Positions 34,317-43,534 of a stretch of DNA of 64,000 nucleotides are shown here, piece after piece. Each line of letters opens with the position of its first letter. Within the stretch, counting starts at the first letter, position 1. Source of the DNA: Thiothrix sp. GTDB lineage: Bacteria > Pseudomonadota > Gammaproteobacteria > Thiotrichales > Thiotrichaceae. The position numbers were made by a program, and so were the translations under genes. The DNA is taken from NCBI RefSeq assembly GCF_028714775.1, contig NZ_JAQTLS010000008.1, positions 124,001-188,000 on the forward strand. Reading direction: 5' to 3'. The notes under the pieces were generated by a model that was not told where the DNA came from, did no database searches, and saw nothing but the letters and a program-made list of their open reading frames with translations.

Positions 34317-34962
34317 ATGAGCGAACTATTACCATCAGCGCCTTTACTGGCAGCTTTTCCTGGCCGCCAGTTTCCTACTCGCTATCACGCCCGACCCCGG
34401 CGTTTTCTACATCGTTATCCGCAGTCTTACCCAAGGCCGCCGTTGCGGTCTCGCTTCGGTTGCAGGTGTGGCACTGGGTAATCTTGGCAATGCCATCGGT
34501 GCGTCCATCGGATTGGCGGCATTGTTTGCGGTGTCGTCACTGGCTTTTACCCTCATCAAATATGCTGGGGCAGCCTATCTGGCGTATCTCGGCATTCAGG
34601 TCTTGCGTGCGCCCAGTGAACCGCTACCCGGTAGCGTGCCTGAGCCTGCAAAGTGGGGGCGGATTTTCCGCGATGGTTTTATCGTGGCGCTGTTTAACCC
34701 GAAAACCACGGTCTTTTTCGCTGCTTTCCTGCCGCAATTCATGGAGGTTGGGGCAGCCTCCACGCAGGGAATAATGTTGAGCATTTTGTTTGTTGTCATT
34801 GCTGGCGTGACCGATAGCGCCTACGCTCTTGCTGCTGGTACGGTTGCGCCGCTGTTGGGGCAGGGCATAGGAATCCGGCGGTTTGGGCGTTACCTCAGTG
34901 GCAGTGCCTTCATTGGACTAGGAATTTTCACGGCTTTTGCTGGAGCGCGTACCACCCAGTAA
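34317..34962 (+). pseudogene. LysE/RhtB-family exporter with apparent N-terminal frameshift
   Basis: The track shows only 34468-34962, from an internal GTG. The LysE frame is open back to a stop at 34319 and has no start codon, while ATG 34317 opens another frame. Removing one T from the T4 run at 34355-34358 joins 'MSELLPSAPLLAAF' to 'LAASFLLAITPDPGVFYIVI' and gives 214 residues, the normal family length with six helices. So a single-base indel splits the gene, or it is a sequencing error. LysE/RhtB proteins export amino acids or related compounds; the substrate is unknown. Confidence 0.75.
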
Positions 34963-34994
34963 GATGACCAGAACGGAACCAACGAGGAGCAGAT

Positions 34995-35405
34995 ATGAAC
35001 CCCAGAATCAGCATGATCACCTTGGGCGTGCGCGATATGGTGAAAGCGGTCACTTTTTATCGTGATGGGTTGGGTTTTCCGCAGATGGAATCACCGCCGT
35101 CTGTAGCGTTTTTTACCCTCAATGGCAGTTGGTTGGGGCTGTATGGGCATGACGAACTGGCGGAAGATGCCAGCGTTTCTGCCGCAGGCAGCGGTTTCAA
35201 GGGTTTTGCGCTTGCCCATAATGTTGCTTCGGAAACGGAAGTCGATCAGGTATTGGCGCAAGCGGTTGCCGCAGGCGCGACCCTGACCAAACCCGCGCAG
35301 AAAACCTTTTGGGGCGGCTATTCCGGTTATTTTCAAGACCCGGATGGGCATTTGTGGGAAGTTGCCCATAACCCGTTTTTCTGGGTGGGGCCTGCGGATA
35401 AATAA
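34995..35405 (+). CDS. Glyoxalase/bleomycin-resistance (VOC) family protein
   Basis: 136 residues. 'ITLGVRDMVKAVTFYRDGLG' opens the first beta-alpha-beta-beta-beta unit and 'FWGGYSGYFQDPDGHLWEVA' closes the second, the standard VOC pattern. Metal ligands can be expected from the Glu in 'LWEVAHN', but the specific reaction is not deducible; glyoxalase I-specific features were not recognised. It has AGGAGC upstream. It lies 32 bp after the lysE frame and may be co-transcribed with it. Confidence 0.88.
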   Translation: MNPRISMITLGVRDMVKAVTFYRDGLGFPQMESPPSVAFFTLNGSWLGLYGHDELAEDASVSAAGSGFKGFALAHNVASETEVDQVLAQAVAAGATLTKPAQKTFWGGYSGYFQDPDGHLWEVAHNPFFWVGPADK

Positions 35406-35435
35406 GTATCATCAGCAATGTAGGAAGACGGTTAT

Positions 35436-36116
35436 ATGCAACAAGAAGACATACGTTACGTGCCGATCTGGTCGGGTTGGGTACGTTTGACCCACTGGCT
35501 GATGGCGTTGGGGGTGCTGTTCCAGATCATGAGTGCGTGGGCGATCCAACTCGGTAGCAGTGATTACGAATTCTGGCGTGATTGGCACATGATCAGCGGG
35601 CAATTGCTATTGCTGGCGGTAGTCGGGCGTGTAATTTTGATGTTCATACTGCCGGGTACGGGTAGTTGGCGGGCATTTCTGCCTGACCGGGTGCAAGGGG
35701 AGGGCGTGTTGCAGATGCTGCGTTTTTACTTCAGTTTTGCGCGTTTTTCATTGCCCAATTGGTTTGCGCACAACCCATTCTGGCGGCAACTTTACCCGCT
35801 GATATTGTTGGTGCTGATTGGCTGTGGCATCAGCGGGCTGGTGTATAACGCGCCGTATACCTTTGCGGGCGTGGTGATGCATCAATGGCACAGCGTGTTG
35901 GCGGAGGTCATTGTCTTTTTCAGCGTGGCGCATGTGCTGGCGGCCTTTTTGCATGATTTGAAAGGCAAAGGTGCGGCGATTTCCGGGATGATCAGCGGTT
36001 TCCGTTATTTCCATGTGCCTGCCGCTGCCAAGAAGCCGGAACAGGCCAGCCCGTTCAAGGGCAGTACGCCGCCTGTTTATGTGTCGGTGGACAGCATCAA
36101 GCGGCGTGAACCATGA
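35436..36116 (+). CDS. Di-haem cytochrome b561-type membrane protein
   Basis: 226 residues with four membrane helices. Paired histidines for two haems are seen in 'VRLTHWLMALGVLFQ' (helix 1), 'DWHMISGQLLLLAVVGRV' (helix 2) and 'MHQWHSVLAEVIVFFSVAH' (helices 3-4). It resembles the cytochrome b subunits of hydrogenases and thiosulfate reductases and the stand-alone b561 quinol-cytochrome proteins. No catalytic partner gene is adjacent. Its stop overlaps the hemW start (ATGA), so the two are translationally coupled, a link through haem being plausible but inferred. Confidence 0.9.
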   Translation: MQQEDIRYVPIWSGWVRLTHWLMALGVLFQIMSAWAIQLGSSDYEFWRDWHMISGQLLLLAVVGRVILMFILPGTGSWRAFLPDRVQGEGVLQMLRFYFSFARFSLPNWFAHNPFWRQLYPLILLVLIGCGISGLVYNAPYTFAGVVMHQWHSVLAEVIVFFSVAHVLAAFLHDLKGKGAAISGMISGFRYFHVPAAAKKPEQASPFKGSTPPVYVSVDSIKRREP

Positions 36117-37261
36117 CCCCCATCCCGCTTTCCCTCTACATCCACATCCCGTGGTGTATCCGCAAATGCCCGTATTGTGATTTCAATTCCCACGCTGCCC
36201 CCAGCGGCTTGCCGGAAAAGCAGTATGTGCAAGCCTTACTCGCCGACTTTGCCAGCGAATTGCCATCCATTTGGGGGCGCAAACTGGAATCCATCTTCAT
36301 CGGTGGCGGTACGCCCAGCTTGTTTTCGGCGGAAAGTATTGATGAATTGCTGTGTGGAATCCGTGCGCTGTTGCCGTTCCGCCCCAACATTGAAGTGACG
36401 ATGGAAGCCAACCCCGGCACGTTTGAGCAGGAAAAATTCAAGGGTTTCCGTGAGGCCGGGATCAACCGCTTGTCGGTCGGCATCCAGAGTTTCAGTGACA
36501 CGCAATTGCAGGCATTGGGGCGGGTACACAACCGCGATGAGGCATTACGTGCGGCGGAAATTGCCCGCACTGCCGGGTTCGATAATTTCAACCTTGACCT
36601 GATGTTTGGCTTGCCCAACCAGACCTTGGAAGAGGCGATGCAGGACTTGCAACAAGCGATTGCCCTGCAACCCACGCACCTGTCGTGGTATCAATTGACC
36701 CTCGAACCCAACACGCTGTTCTACCAACAACCGCCAATGTTGCCCGATGATGATCTAGTCGCAGAAATTCAGTTTTCTGGGCAACATTTAATCAATGCGT
36801 CGTGTTACACTCAATATGAAGTTTCCGCCTATGCCAGACCGGGTTTCCAATGTCGACATAACCGGAACTACTGGGAATTTGGTGATTACGTAGGCTTAGG
36901 TGCTGGCGCACATGGAAAAATAACGAACCCTTGCGATGCCACTATCACCCGCTATCACAAATACCGGCAACCGGCAGAATACATGCAGCAGGTAAGCCAA
37001 AGCAAAACCCGCAGCGGGGAACAAACCCTTACCCCGGCGGATTTGAGCTTTGAATTCATGTTGAATGCTTTGCGCTTGCGTGACGGTTTCCCACTGCCTT
37101 TGTTCACTGAACGTACCGGTCTGGCATCCCATCACCTCAAGGCGGGGCTGGATCAGGCATTGCGGCGTGGTTTGCTGGTAGTTGAGGGCGGGCATATCCG
37201 CGCAAGTGAAACCGGCTGGCAATTCCTGAATGAGGTTATACAACTCTTTTTGGAGGATTGA
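36113..37261 (+). CDS. hemW: Radical SAM haem chaperone HemW
   Basis: 382 residues. The radical SAM CX3CX2C is in 'IPWCIRKCPYCDFNSHA' near residues 14-21. 'IFIGGGTPSLFSAESIDELL', 'MEANPGTFE' and 'AGINRLSVGIQSF' follow, with a C-terminal HemN-like domain. It has the HemW pattern ('CPYCDF') rather than the coproporphyrinogen dehydrogenase pattern. HemW inserts haem into client proteins such as respiratory cytochromes. The overlap with the upstream b561 gene fits that role. The downstream small Cys protein starts 2 bp after its stop. Confidence 0.93.
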   Translation: MTPIPLSLYIHIPWCIRKCPYCDFNSHAAPSGLPEKQYVQALLADFASELPSIWGRKLESIFIGGGTPSLFSAESIDELLCGIRALLPFRPNIEVTMEANPGTFEQEKFKGFREAGINRLSVGIQSFSDTQLQALGRVHNRDEALRAAEIARTAGFDNFNLDLMFGLPNQTLEEAMQDLQQAIALQPTHLSWYQLTLEPNTLFYQQPPMLPDDDLVAEIQFSGQHLINASCYTQYEVSAYARPGFQCRHNRNYWEFGDYVGLGAGAHGKITNPCDATITRYHKYRQPAEYMQQVSQSKTRSGEQTLTPADLSFEFMLNALRLRDGFPLPLFTERTGLASHHLKAGLDQALRRGLLVVEGGHIRASETGWQFLNEVIQLFLED

Positions 37262-37263
37262 TC

Positions 37264-37461
37264 ATGTCGCAGGCGTTAACTTACACCAACATTACCTGCC
37301 CTTACTGCTATTCAAATTTCGCGACGGAAATCGACATTACCGCTGGCAGCCAAGACTATTACGAAGACTGTCAGGTGTGTTGTAACCCGATTGAGCTGTT
37401 CATCCACATTGATGCTGACGGGGAAATTACCCGGATTGATGTGAAACCGGGGAATAGTTGA
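37264..37461 (+). CDS. CPXCG-type small cysteine-rich protein
   Basis: 65 residues from the ATG at 37264, which has GGAGG upstream; the track's TTG start two codons earlier is less likely. 'ITCPYCYSNFATEIDITAGS' and 'YYEDCQVCCNPIELFIHID' give two CxxC knuckles of the CPXCG zinc-binding family. These proteins are common small gammaproteobacterial genes with unknown function, probably a zinc ribbon. It is likely the last gene of the b561-hemW unit. Confidence 0.88.
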   Translation: MSQALTYTNITCPYCYSNFATEIDITAGSQDYYEDCQVCCNPIELFIHIDADGEITRIDVKPGNS

Positions 37462-37596
37462 GCAGTCATTGACCTTATCACCGTAGCGCCATGCAAGTTA
37501 CGGTGTGTTAATGAATGATGACGTGCGGGGTGTGGATGTTGCCCCGTGCGTTAGCCAGCACATACAATGTCGCTAGGTATGTATTAGCGGTATAGT

Positions 37597-39207
37597 ATGA
37601 AAATGAGATTTTCCCCTCCGACACTGATTGTGCTGGTCGCAGTATTTATTGCCGCTACGCACAATCAGGCGCTCTTCAAGTTACTCTCCGAACGTCTCGA
37701 TGCGCTGTCATGGCAAGGTTTCGGCTATGCCGCGTTTGTCGGTATGCTGGTGACAACCTTGCTGAGTTGGTTGTTGCTGGTGGTTGCCCAACATTTTTGG
37801 CTGAAACCCACGTTGATGTTGGTATTGCTGGTGTCAGCGGTACTGAGCTATTTCACCCAGAGTCTTGGTGTCCTGTTTGATGTCGATATGATCCGTAATA
37901 TGGCTGAAACGGTACGCGACAATAATCGGGCAGAGGCACAGGAGTTGATTTCTTGGCCGTTGATTAGCCATGTTTTGCTGTGGGGAGTGATGCCGGGGAT
38001 TGTTGTTGTATTGTTCCCGCTAGCCAGTTCGGGCAGTTGGTGGCGCGGGGGGCTGCGGCGGCTTGCTTATGCAGTGGTGTTGTTTGCGGTAACAGCAGCT
38101 TTACTGCTGGTTAACTACAAATACGCCACGTATTTCTCGCGAGAGAATCGCGATGTGCGCAATTACGTGACCCCGCTGTTTGCTTTCAACTCTGTATATA
38201 AATATATCAATAGCTTAAGGGCGCAGGATAAGATGCAGTTTGTTGAGTTGGGAACTGACGCCAAGCAGCATAAAACGACGCCAGCACGTACTATTGGCAT
38301 TATGGTGGTGGGTGAAACCGCCCGTGCAGACCATTTCTCGCTCAACGGCTACGGTAGGGATACCAATCCTTTGCTTGCTAAGGAAAAAATCACCAGCTTT
38401 AAGCAGGCCAACGCTTGCGGTACATCAACGGCTTTTTCAGTCCCCTGCATGTTTTCCTTTTTGGGACGGGAAAATTACAGCCCAGAAAAAGCGGGGGCAG
38501 AGTCTAATGTGCTGGATGTTTTACAGCGTGCAGGTGTGAAAGTCTTATGGCTCGACAATAATTCCAGTTGCAAAGGCGTGTGTGAGCGGGTTGAAAATAT
38601 CAACCTAAGGGGTACGCCAGATGAGAAGCATGAATTTTACAGTGATGGTGGTTATTACGACGAGGCGATGCTAGATTATTTGGCGGATGCGGTCAAAAGT
38701 TCGCAGGATGTGCTAATCGTCTTGCATACCCTTGGCAGCCACGGGCCTACTTACCACAAACGTTTTCCTGCCGCCTTTGCCCAATTTAAGCCGTATTGCC
38801 AGCAAGATACGCCCCAAGCCTGTGGGGATCAGGAAGTGATCAACGCCTACGATAATACCTTGCTGTATACGGATTATGTGCTGGAACGGTTTATTACTTG
38901 GCTCAAGCAGCAAACCGCGCAGGATGACACTTTCCTGTTGTACGCATCTGATCATGGCGAGTCGTTAGGGGAAAACGGGGTTTACTTGCACGGTTTGCCG
39001 TATTTCATTGCGCCCGCCGCGCAGACGCATATCCCTATGTTGTTGTGGTTGTCGGACGGTTATTTACAACATAGCCCGACAGCGTGGTCAACCGCACAAG
39101 GGAAGGTTGACCAGCCATTATCCCACGACAATTTGTCTCACACGCTGTTAGGGATGTTTGGTGTGCAAACAACGCTTTATCAGTCGCAACTCGATTTATT
39201 GCGCTGA
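37597..39207 (+). CDS. eptA: Lipid A phosphoethanolamine transferase (EptA type)
   Basis: 536 residues. Five membrane helices (~1-185) precede a periplasmic sulfatase-fold domain. Metal and nucleophile residues are visible: 'IGIMVVGETARADHFSLNGY' (~228-250, Glu), catalytic Thr ~276 in 'ACGTSTAFSVPCMFS', 'HTLGSHGPTYHKR' and 'YASDHGESLGENGVYLHGLP'. It adds phosphoethanolamine from phosphatidylethanolamine to lipid A, which lowers polymyxin binding. It leads a block of envelope-lipid genes. It overlaps the convergent UPF0104 gene by 12 bp. Confidence 0.93.
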   Translation: MKMRFSPPTLIVLVAVFIAATHNQALFKLLSERLDALSWQGFGYAAFVGMLVTTLLSWLLLVVAQHFWLKPTLMLVLLVSAVLSYFTQSLGVLFDVDMIRNMAETVRDNNRAEAQELISWPLISHVLLWGVMPGIVVVLFPLASSGSWWRGGLRRLAYAVVLFAVTAALLLVNYKYATYFSRENRDVRNYVTPLFAFNSVYKYINSLRAQDKMQFVELGTDAKQHKTTPARTIGIMVVGETARADHFSLNGYGRDTNPLLAKEKITSFKQANACGTSTAFSVPCMFSFLGRENYSPEKAGAESNVLDVLQRAGVKVLWLDNNSSCKGVCERVENINLRGTPDEKHEFYSDGGYYDEAMLDYLADAVKSSQDVLIVLHTLGSHGPTYHKRFPAAFAQFKPYCQQDTPQACGDQEVINAYDNTLLYTDYVLERFITWLKQQTAQDDTFLLYASDHGESLGENGVYLHGLPYFIAPAAQTHIPMLLWLSDGYLQHSPTAWSTAQGKVDQPLSHDNLSHTLLGMFGVQTTLYQSQLDLLR

Positions 39208-40146
39208 AGTTGGGGGCGTTGCTTGCTGTTTGATTGGAATCAACCAGCCGAATAAGCCGCCCAGCAACGATGAGCCAAGGATGAATAAATGCGCATTGAC
39301 CGCGCCAATGGTGGCGGTATGCACATCCACAATCCGCGACAGTGGGGCAATAATCCCCGCCTCATAGGTGCCGAAACCACCGGGGGCGTGGATGGGCAAT
39401 ACGCTGGTCAGTTCCCCGCCGACCACGCTGGTCAGCAGCAAATTCCAGCTTGCGGCGGGTACAAACTGTTGCAGTAACCACGCAATCGTTACCAGCTTGA
39501 CCAGCCAGTTTGCCCAAGTCATTGCCCAACTGCGCCAGAATTCACCCCAATTGTCCGGTAAGCCGTACATTGCCTGCTGCGCCAGTTCGCTGAATTTGCC
39601 GTCTTTGCCTGCAAACCAGATTTCAATGCGGTTGTGTAACAGGTAAGCAACGAGCGGCACCGTCATCCACAGCAATAGCAGCGGTGTTGCCAGCTTTTTC
39701 AACGGGGTAATCATCAGCAGTGGGAATACTGCAAACGTCAGGATCGCGTGCAAATCCAGCAAGCGGAACCACAGCAATGCCGACACCGAATGCGCGTAAC
39801 TGACCCCGAAATAGCGTTTCATCAGCAGTGGGAAACTCGCTTCCCCGGTGCGGGCAGGCAGCAAATTATTCAGTGCGTTATGGATCAGCATTAGCCGCCA
39901 GGTTGCAAACCATTGCCCCGTCAGGTATTGCGGAAAATAGTCATACATCCGCCACGCCCGCAGCGCATAGCTCAACACCAGCAGTGCCAGCGCGATTAAA
40001 CCTTGCGCCCAACTAAACTGTGCCCACGGTGCAAGAACCGTTTTCCAGCCAATCCAGTGCTCAACTGCGGCAATAAATAGCAATAGGACTAACCATGAAA
40101 CGATCAGTCTCCAGCGTTGGCCTGATGTATTGTTCTGTTCTGTCAT
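39196..40146 (-). CDS. UPF0104/LPG-synthase-transmembrane-domain protein
   Basis: 316 residues with about eight membrane helices and no soluble catalytic domain. 'LPARTGEASFPLLMKRYFGV' and 'ELTSVLPIHAPGGFGTYEAG' are the family's polar loops. The family is related to the membrane part of MprF (lysyl-phosphatidylglycerol flippase) and includes proteins handling dolichol- or undecaprenyl-linked lipids. Here it lies among lipid A and glycolipid genes, so a lipid-flipping role is plausible but unproven. It is divergent from the GT2 gene by 58 bp. Confidence 0.85.
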   Translation of the reverse strand: MTEQNNTSGQRWRLIVSWLVLLLFIAAVEHWIGWKTVLAPWAQFSWAQGLIALALLVLSYALRAWRMYDYFPQYLTGQWFATWRLMLIHNALNNLLPARTGEASFPLLMKRYFGVSYAHSVSALLWFRLLDLHAILTFAVFPLLMITPLKKLATPLLLLWMTVPLVAYLLHNRIEIWFAGKDGKFSELAQQAMYGLPDNWGEFWRSWAMTWANWLVKLVTIAWLLQQFVPAASWNLLLTSVVGGELTSVLPIHAPGGFGTYEAGIIAPLSRIVDVHTATIGAVNAHLFILGSSLLGGLFGWLIPIKQQATPPTSAQ

Positions 40147-40204
40147 CCTTCACCTGCTTTACCGTATAATCCGTGCCAATTGTAGCCTAAGTGGGTCGTT
40201 ACAC

Positions 40205-41203
40205 ATGACAAATTCTGTTGATACCGTCAGCATCATCGTGCCTTTTTACAACGAGGAAGGTAATGTTCTGCCGCTGGTGGAGCGCGTGAATGCGGCGTTG
40301 GCAGACTTTGCGCTGTCGTGGGAATTGGTGTTGGTTGATGATGGAAGTTCCGACCAAACCTTGAAGCGCCTCAACGAGGCAGCAAAAACGTTTGGTGCAT
40401 ACGTGCATGTGGTCGAGTTGCAGCGCAATTTCGGGCAAACTGCCGCTATGCAGGCGGGCATTGACCAAGCGCGTGGTTCGTTACTGGTCACGCTGGACGG
40501 GGATTTGCAAAATGACCCCGCCGATATTCCCGCCATGATTAAAGATTTGCAAGAGCGTGACCTTGACCTGTTGGTAGGTTGGCGTAAAAATCGCAAAGAT
40601 ACCTTGGTCATGCGCAAAATCCCTTCACGTATTGCCAATAAGTTGATCCGCAAAGTTACCGGCGTACACCTGCACGATTACGGTTGTAGCCTCAAGGTCT
40701 ACCGCGCCTCGGTGATGAAACGGGTGCGTTTGTATGGCGAAATGCACCGCTTTATTCCCGCATGGGTCGCCACTGCCGTGCCGCCATCACGCATTGGGGA
40801 ATGCGTGGTGAACCACAATGAACGCTTAAGCGGTGAATCCAAATACGGCATTTCGCGCACCTTTCGGGTGATTATCGACTTGTTGTTCATGTGGTTCTTC
40901 ATGCGTTTCCGGGCGCGTCCGGGGCATTTGTTTGGCACGATGGGCTTGGCGTTTGGTTTGGCAGGTTCACTCATCTTGTCATGGTTGGGTGTCGATAAAT
41001 TCTTGCTGGGTAATGACATTGGTGGTCGCCCTTTGTTGTTGGTTGGAGTAATGCTGGTGATAACCTCCATCCAGTTTCTGACCACCGGCATTATCGCAGA
41101 GATGCTGTCGCGGATTTATTTTGAATCGTCCAGCCGTAACGCTTACGTCATCCGTCCACCCCGCCATGAAGTGGATTCGCGGGCTTGGCATAAGGACGTT
41201 TAA
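40205..41203 (+). CDS. GT2 polyprenyl-phosphate glycosyltransferase (DPM1/GtrB/ArnC-like)
   Basis: 332 residues from the ATG at 40205; the upstream extension to 40130 overlaps the divergent gene. The GT-A domain has 'VSIIVPFYNEEGNVLPLVER', 'LVLVDDGSSDQTL' and 'VTLDGDLQNDPADIPAMI' (DxD-like). 'GCSLKVYRASVMKRVRLYGE' follows, with two C-terminal membrane helices (~235-300). Such enzymes load a sugar onto undecaprenyl phosphate for a later GT-C transferase. The next gene, 0 bp away, encodes just such a GT-C enzyme, so they likely act in sequence. Confidence 0.92.
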   Translation: MTNSVDTVSIIVPFYNEEGNVLPLVERVNAALADFALSWELVLVDDGSSDQTLKRLNEAAKTFGAYVHVVELQRNFGQTAAMQAGIDQARGSLLVTLDGDLQNDPADIPAMIKDLQERDLDLLVGWRKNRKDTLVMRKIPSRIANKLIRKVTGVHLHDYGCSLKVYRASVMKRVRLYGEMHRFIPAWVATAVPPSRIGECVVNHNERLSGESKYGISRTFRVIIDLLFMWFFMRFRARPGHLFGTMGLAFGLAGSLILSWLGVDKFLLGNDIGGRPLLLVGVMLVITSIQFLTTGIIAEMLSRIYFESSSRNAYVIRPPRHEVDSRAWHKDV

Positions 41204-42778
41204 ATGCGTGTCAGTACGAGTTTGCGTTATTGGTTACTGCAAAGCGGTGACGGTTTCCTGTTGCCCTTGGTGGTGTTGGCATTTTTCTGGCAATTGGGTA
41301 CACCTGCGCTGTTTGACCTTGATGAAGGTGCATTCAGTGCGGCAACGTGGGAAATGCTCCAGCGCGGTGATTTCATCACCACCTTCCTCAATGGCGAGCC
41401 GCGTTTTGATAAGCCGATCCTGATTTACTGGGCGCAAGCCCTGAGTGTGTGGCTGTTTGGCTTGCACGAATGGACATTACGCTTGCCCTCCGCATTGGCG
41501 GCGAGTACGTGGGTGATGGCAACCTATTATTTCGCCAAACCACGTTTGCCACACAGAAGTGCGCTGATGGCTGCGCTGATGGTGGCGACTTCCGCTGCTA
41601 TCGTGTTGATTGGACGGGCAGCGACTGCCGATGCCTTGCTGAATATGCTGATTGTGTTAAGCCTGTTTGACATTTGGCGCTATTGGGAAAAACCGACGCG
41701 CATGGTGTTGTTCCGGGTGTTTTTCTGGTTGGGTTTGGGCTTTCTGTGCAAAGGCCCGGTTGCGGTTGCCATTCCTTTGGTTGTCAGTGGCTTTTTGTTT
41801 ATCGGCACGGGGCAGTGGAAAAGCTGGTTGAAAACGGTTTTCAATCCCTACGGCCTAGTGGTCTTTCTGGCAGTGGCGTTGCCGTGGTATGTGTTGGAAT
41901 ATCAAGCGCAAGGGCAAGCATTCATCGACGGGTTTTTCTTTAAGCACAATGTCAGCCGTTTTTCCGACACGATGGAAGGGCATGGCGGGCATTGGTGGTA
42001 TTACGCGCTGGTGTTGCCTTTTATTATTATGCCGTTTGCGGGTTTGTTGGGGCAATTGGCAAGGCGCGTGGGGAAGGAAACCGATATTTTCGAGCGATTT
42101 TTGTGGTTCTGGTTCTTGGCAGTGTTTGTGTTGTTTTCATTTTCAAACACCCAATTGCCACATTATTTGCTGTATGGCATCACGCCTTTGCTGCTGCTAT
42201 TGGCGAAGCATTGTGGGGAAAACCCTAACCGTTGGTTGGCGGTAATGCCTGCGATTTTATTGGCAGGTGTGTTGTTGTTTTTACCGGAATTGCTGAGTAA
42301 TGCAGTGGCGAAAAATCCTGAAGCCTATTTACAGGGTCTACTAGAACAGTCGCAAAAAGTGACAGGTATGTATTACCGTGTGGCGGCTGGAGTTTATTTG
42401 GCGGCATTGGTTCTGCTGTTGTTGTGGCCACGGGTACAAAACTTTTGGCGTTTGGTGGGTGTCGCCTTGTTACAAACCGTGTTCCTGACCAGTGTGTTGA
42501 TTCCAGTCATCGCTTATACCCAGCAAACACCCGTAAAAGAAGCTGCACGCTTTGCACAGCGTTATTTAAGTGCCAACGATCAGCGGGTCGGGTCTACGGT
42601 GGTGATGGATGGGGTGAATATGCCCAGTTTCACCGTCTACCGAGAAGCGTTGACTCCGCGCCGTTCGCCTGAAGTGGGGGAATATGTCTTTTCTAAAGCT
42701 GGGGCATTACAACCAGTGGAAAATTATATGGTGGTATTTGAACAAGGCGGTATCGTGCTTGCCAGACGGATGTGGTGA
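41204..42778 (+). CDS. ArnT/PMT-like GT-C glycosyltransferase
   Basis: 524 residues with about twelve membrane helices. The first periplasmic loop has the GT-C acidic motif in 'ALFDLDEGAFSAATWEMLQR' and 'GEPRFDKPILIYWAQALSV', as in ArnT and other GT83/GT39 enzymes. It transfers a sugar from a polyprenyl phosphate carrier to an envelope acceptor such as lipid A. Whether the sugar is aminoarabinose cannot be said: arnB/A/D homologues are not in the window. It starts directly after the GT2 stop. Confidence 0.88.
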   Translation: MRVSTSLRYWLLQSGDGFLLPLVVLAFFWQLGTPALFDLDEGAFSAATWEMLQRGDFITTFLNGEPRFDKPILIYWAQALSVWLFGLHEWTLRLPSALAASTWVMATYYFAKPRLPHRSALMAALMVATSAAIVLIGRAATADALLNMLIVLSLFDIWRYWEKPTRMVLFRVFFWLGLGFLCKGPVAVAIPLVVSGFLFIGTGQWKSWLKTVFNPYGLVVFLAVALPWYVLEYQAQGQAFIDGFFFKHNVSRFSDTMEGHGGHWWYYALVLPFIIMPFAGLLGQLARRVGKETDIFERFLWFWFLAVFVLFSFSNTQLPHYLLYGITPLLLLLAKHCGENPNRWLAVMPAILLAGVLLFLPELLSNAVAKNPEAYLQGLLEQSQKVTGMYYRVAAGVYLAALVLLLLWPRVQNFWRLVGVALLQTVFLTSVLIPVIAYTQQTPVKEAARFAQRYLSANDQRVGSTVVMDGVNMPSFTVYREALTPRRSPEVGEYVFSKAGALQPVENYMVVFEQGGIVLARRMW

Positions 42779-42780
42779 TT

Positions 42781-43530
42781 ATGCGGGATATAACGGAAAC
42801 GATAGGGGTGCTTGCCCTGCTATTGTTACTGATGGCGGCGGTGATTGCTGCGGCTGGGCTTAATACTGGACTGTTTTTGGAGATGCAGCCAGTGTTTGCC
42901 TTGTTGCCAGCGGCTTTTTGGGAAAATGTCACGGTATTGGGGGATGCGTTGGTGGCTCTGGCGTTGCTGGGAATGTTGGCATTCCGCTATCCGCAATTGC
43001 TTCCGGCAGGTTTGTTGGCAGGTTTGTTGGCTACGTTGATTACCCGCAGTTTAAAGCCGTTATTGGCGGTGGAACGTCCACTGTCAGTGTTGGGGGAACA
43101 GGTGCAGGTGATCGGTGTTGACCTACATAATTTCAGTTTCCCCTCGGGGCATACTACGGCAGTGTTTGTGTTAGCGGGGGTGTATGCACTGGTATTGCAA
43201 CGTGAACGCATCACCGCGTTGTTGTTCTGTGGGGCGGCACTGGTAGGTTTAAGCCGGATTGCTGTCGGTGCGCATTGGCCGCTTGATGTCATTGCAGCAG
43301 CGGCAATTGGCTGGGGATGTGCGTGGGCAGGCTGGCGGCTGGCGGACTCGTGGCAATGGTCGCGGACGAGGCAGGGGCAACGGATATTGGCTGCTATCTT
43401 CCTGCTGTTTTCCTTGTTATTGTTTGAGTTGCAGACGGGCTATCCGCACGCATTCTGGTTGCAAATGGGGATAGCAACGTTGGCTACGTTTGCTTGCTTA
43501 CTAACATTGTGGAAAAGCTGGCGTAACTGA
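42781..43530 (+). CDS. PAP2-family membrane phosphatase
   Basis: 249 residues from the ATG at 42781, just after the GT-C stop; the track's GTG start overlaps that stop. About seven helices are present. All three PAP2 phosphatase motifs are visible: 'KPLLAVERP' (KX6RP), 'FPSGHTTAV' and 'SRIAVGAHWPLDV'. It removes phosphates from lipid substrates such as undecaprenyl pyrophosphate, or from lipid A or phosphatidyl groups. Next to GT2 and GT-C genes it may recycle the undecaprenyl carrier. Substrate unproven. Confidence 0.9.
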   Translation: MRDITETIGVLALLLLLMAAVIAAAGLNTGLFLEMQPVFALLPAAFWENVTVLGDALVALALLGMLAFRYPQLLPAGLLAGLLATLITRSLKPLLAVERPLSVLGEQVQVIGVDLHNFSFPSGHTTAVFVLAGVYALVLQRERITALLFCGAALVGLSRIAVGAHWPLDVIAAAAIGWGCAWAGWRLADSWQWSRTRQGQRILAAIFLLFSLLLFELQTGYPHAFWLQMGIATLATFACLLTLWKSWRN

Positions 43531-43534
43531 CATC

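Noticed and set aside
41204-42778. Naming the GT-C gene arnT
   Set aside because: The acidic motif and topology fit ArnT-like enzymes, but no other arn genes are present, so the donor sugar is unknown.
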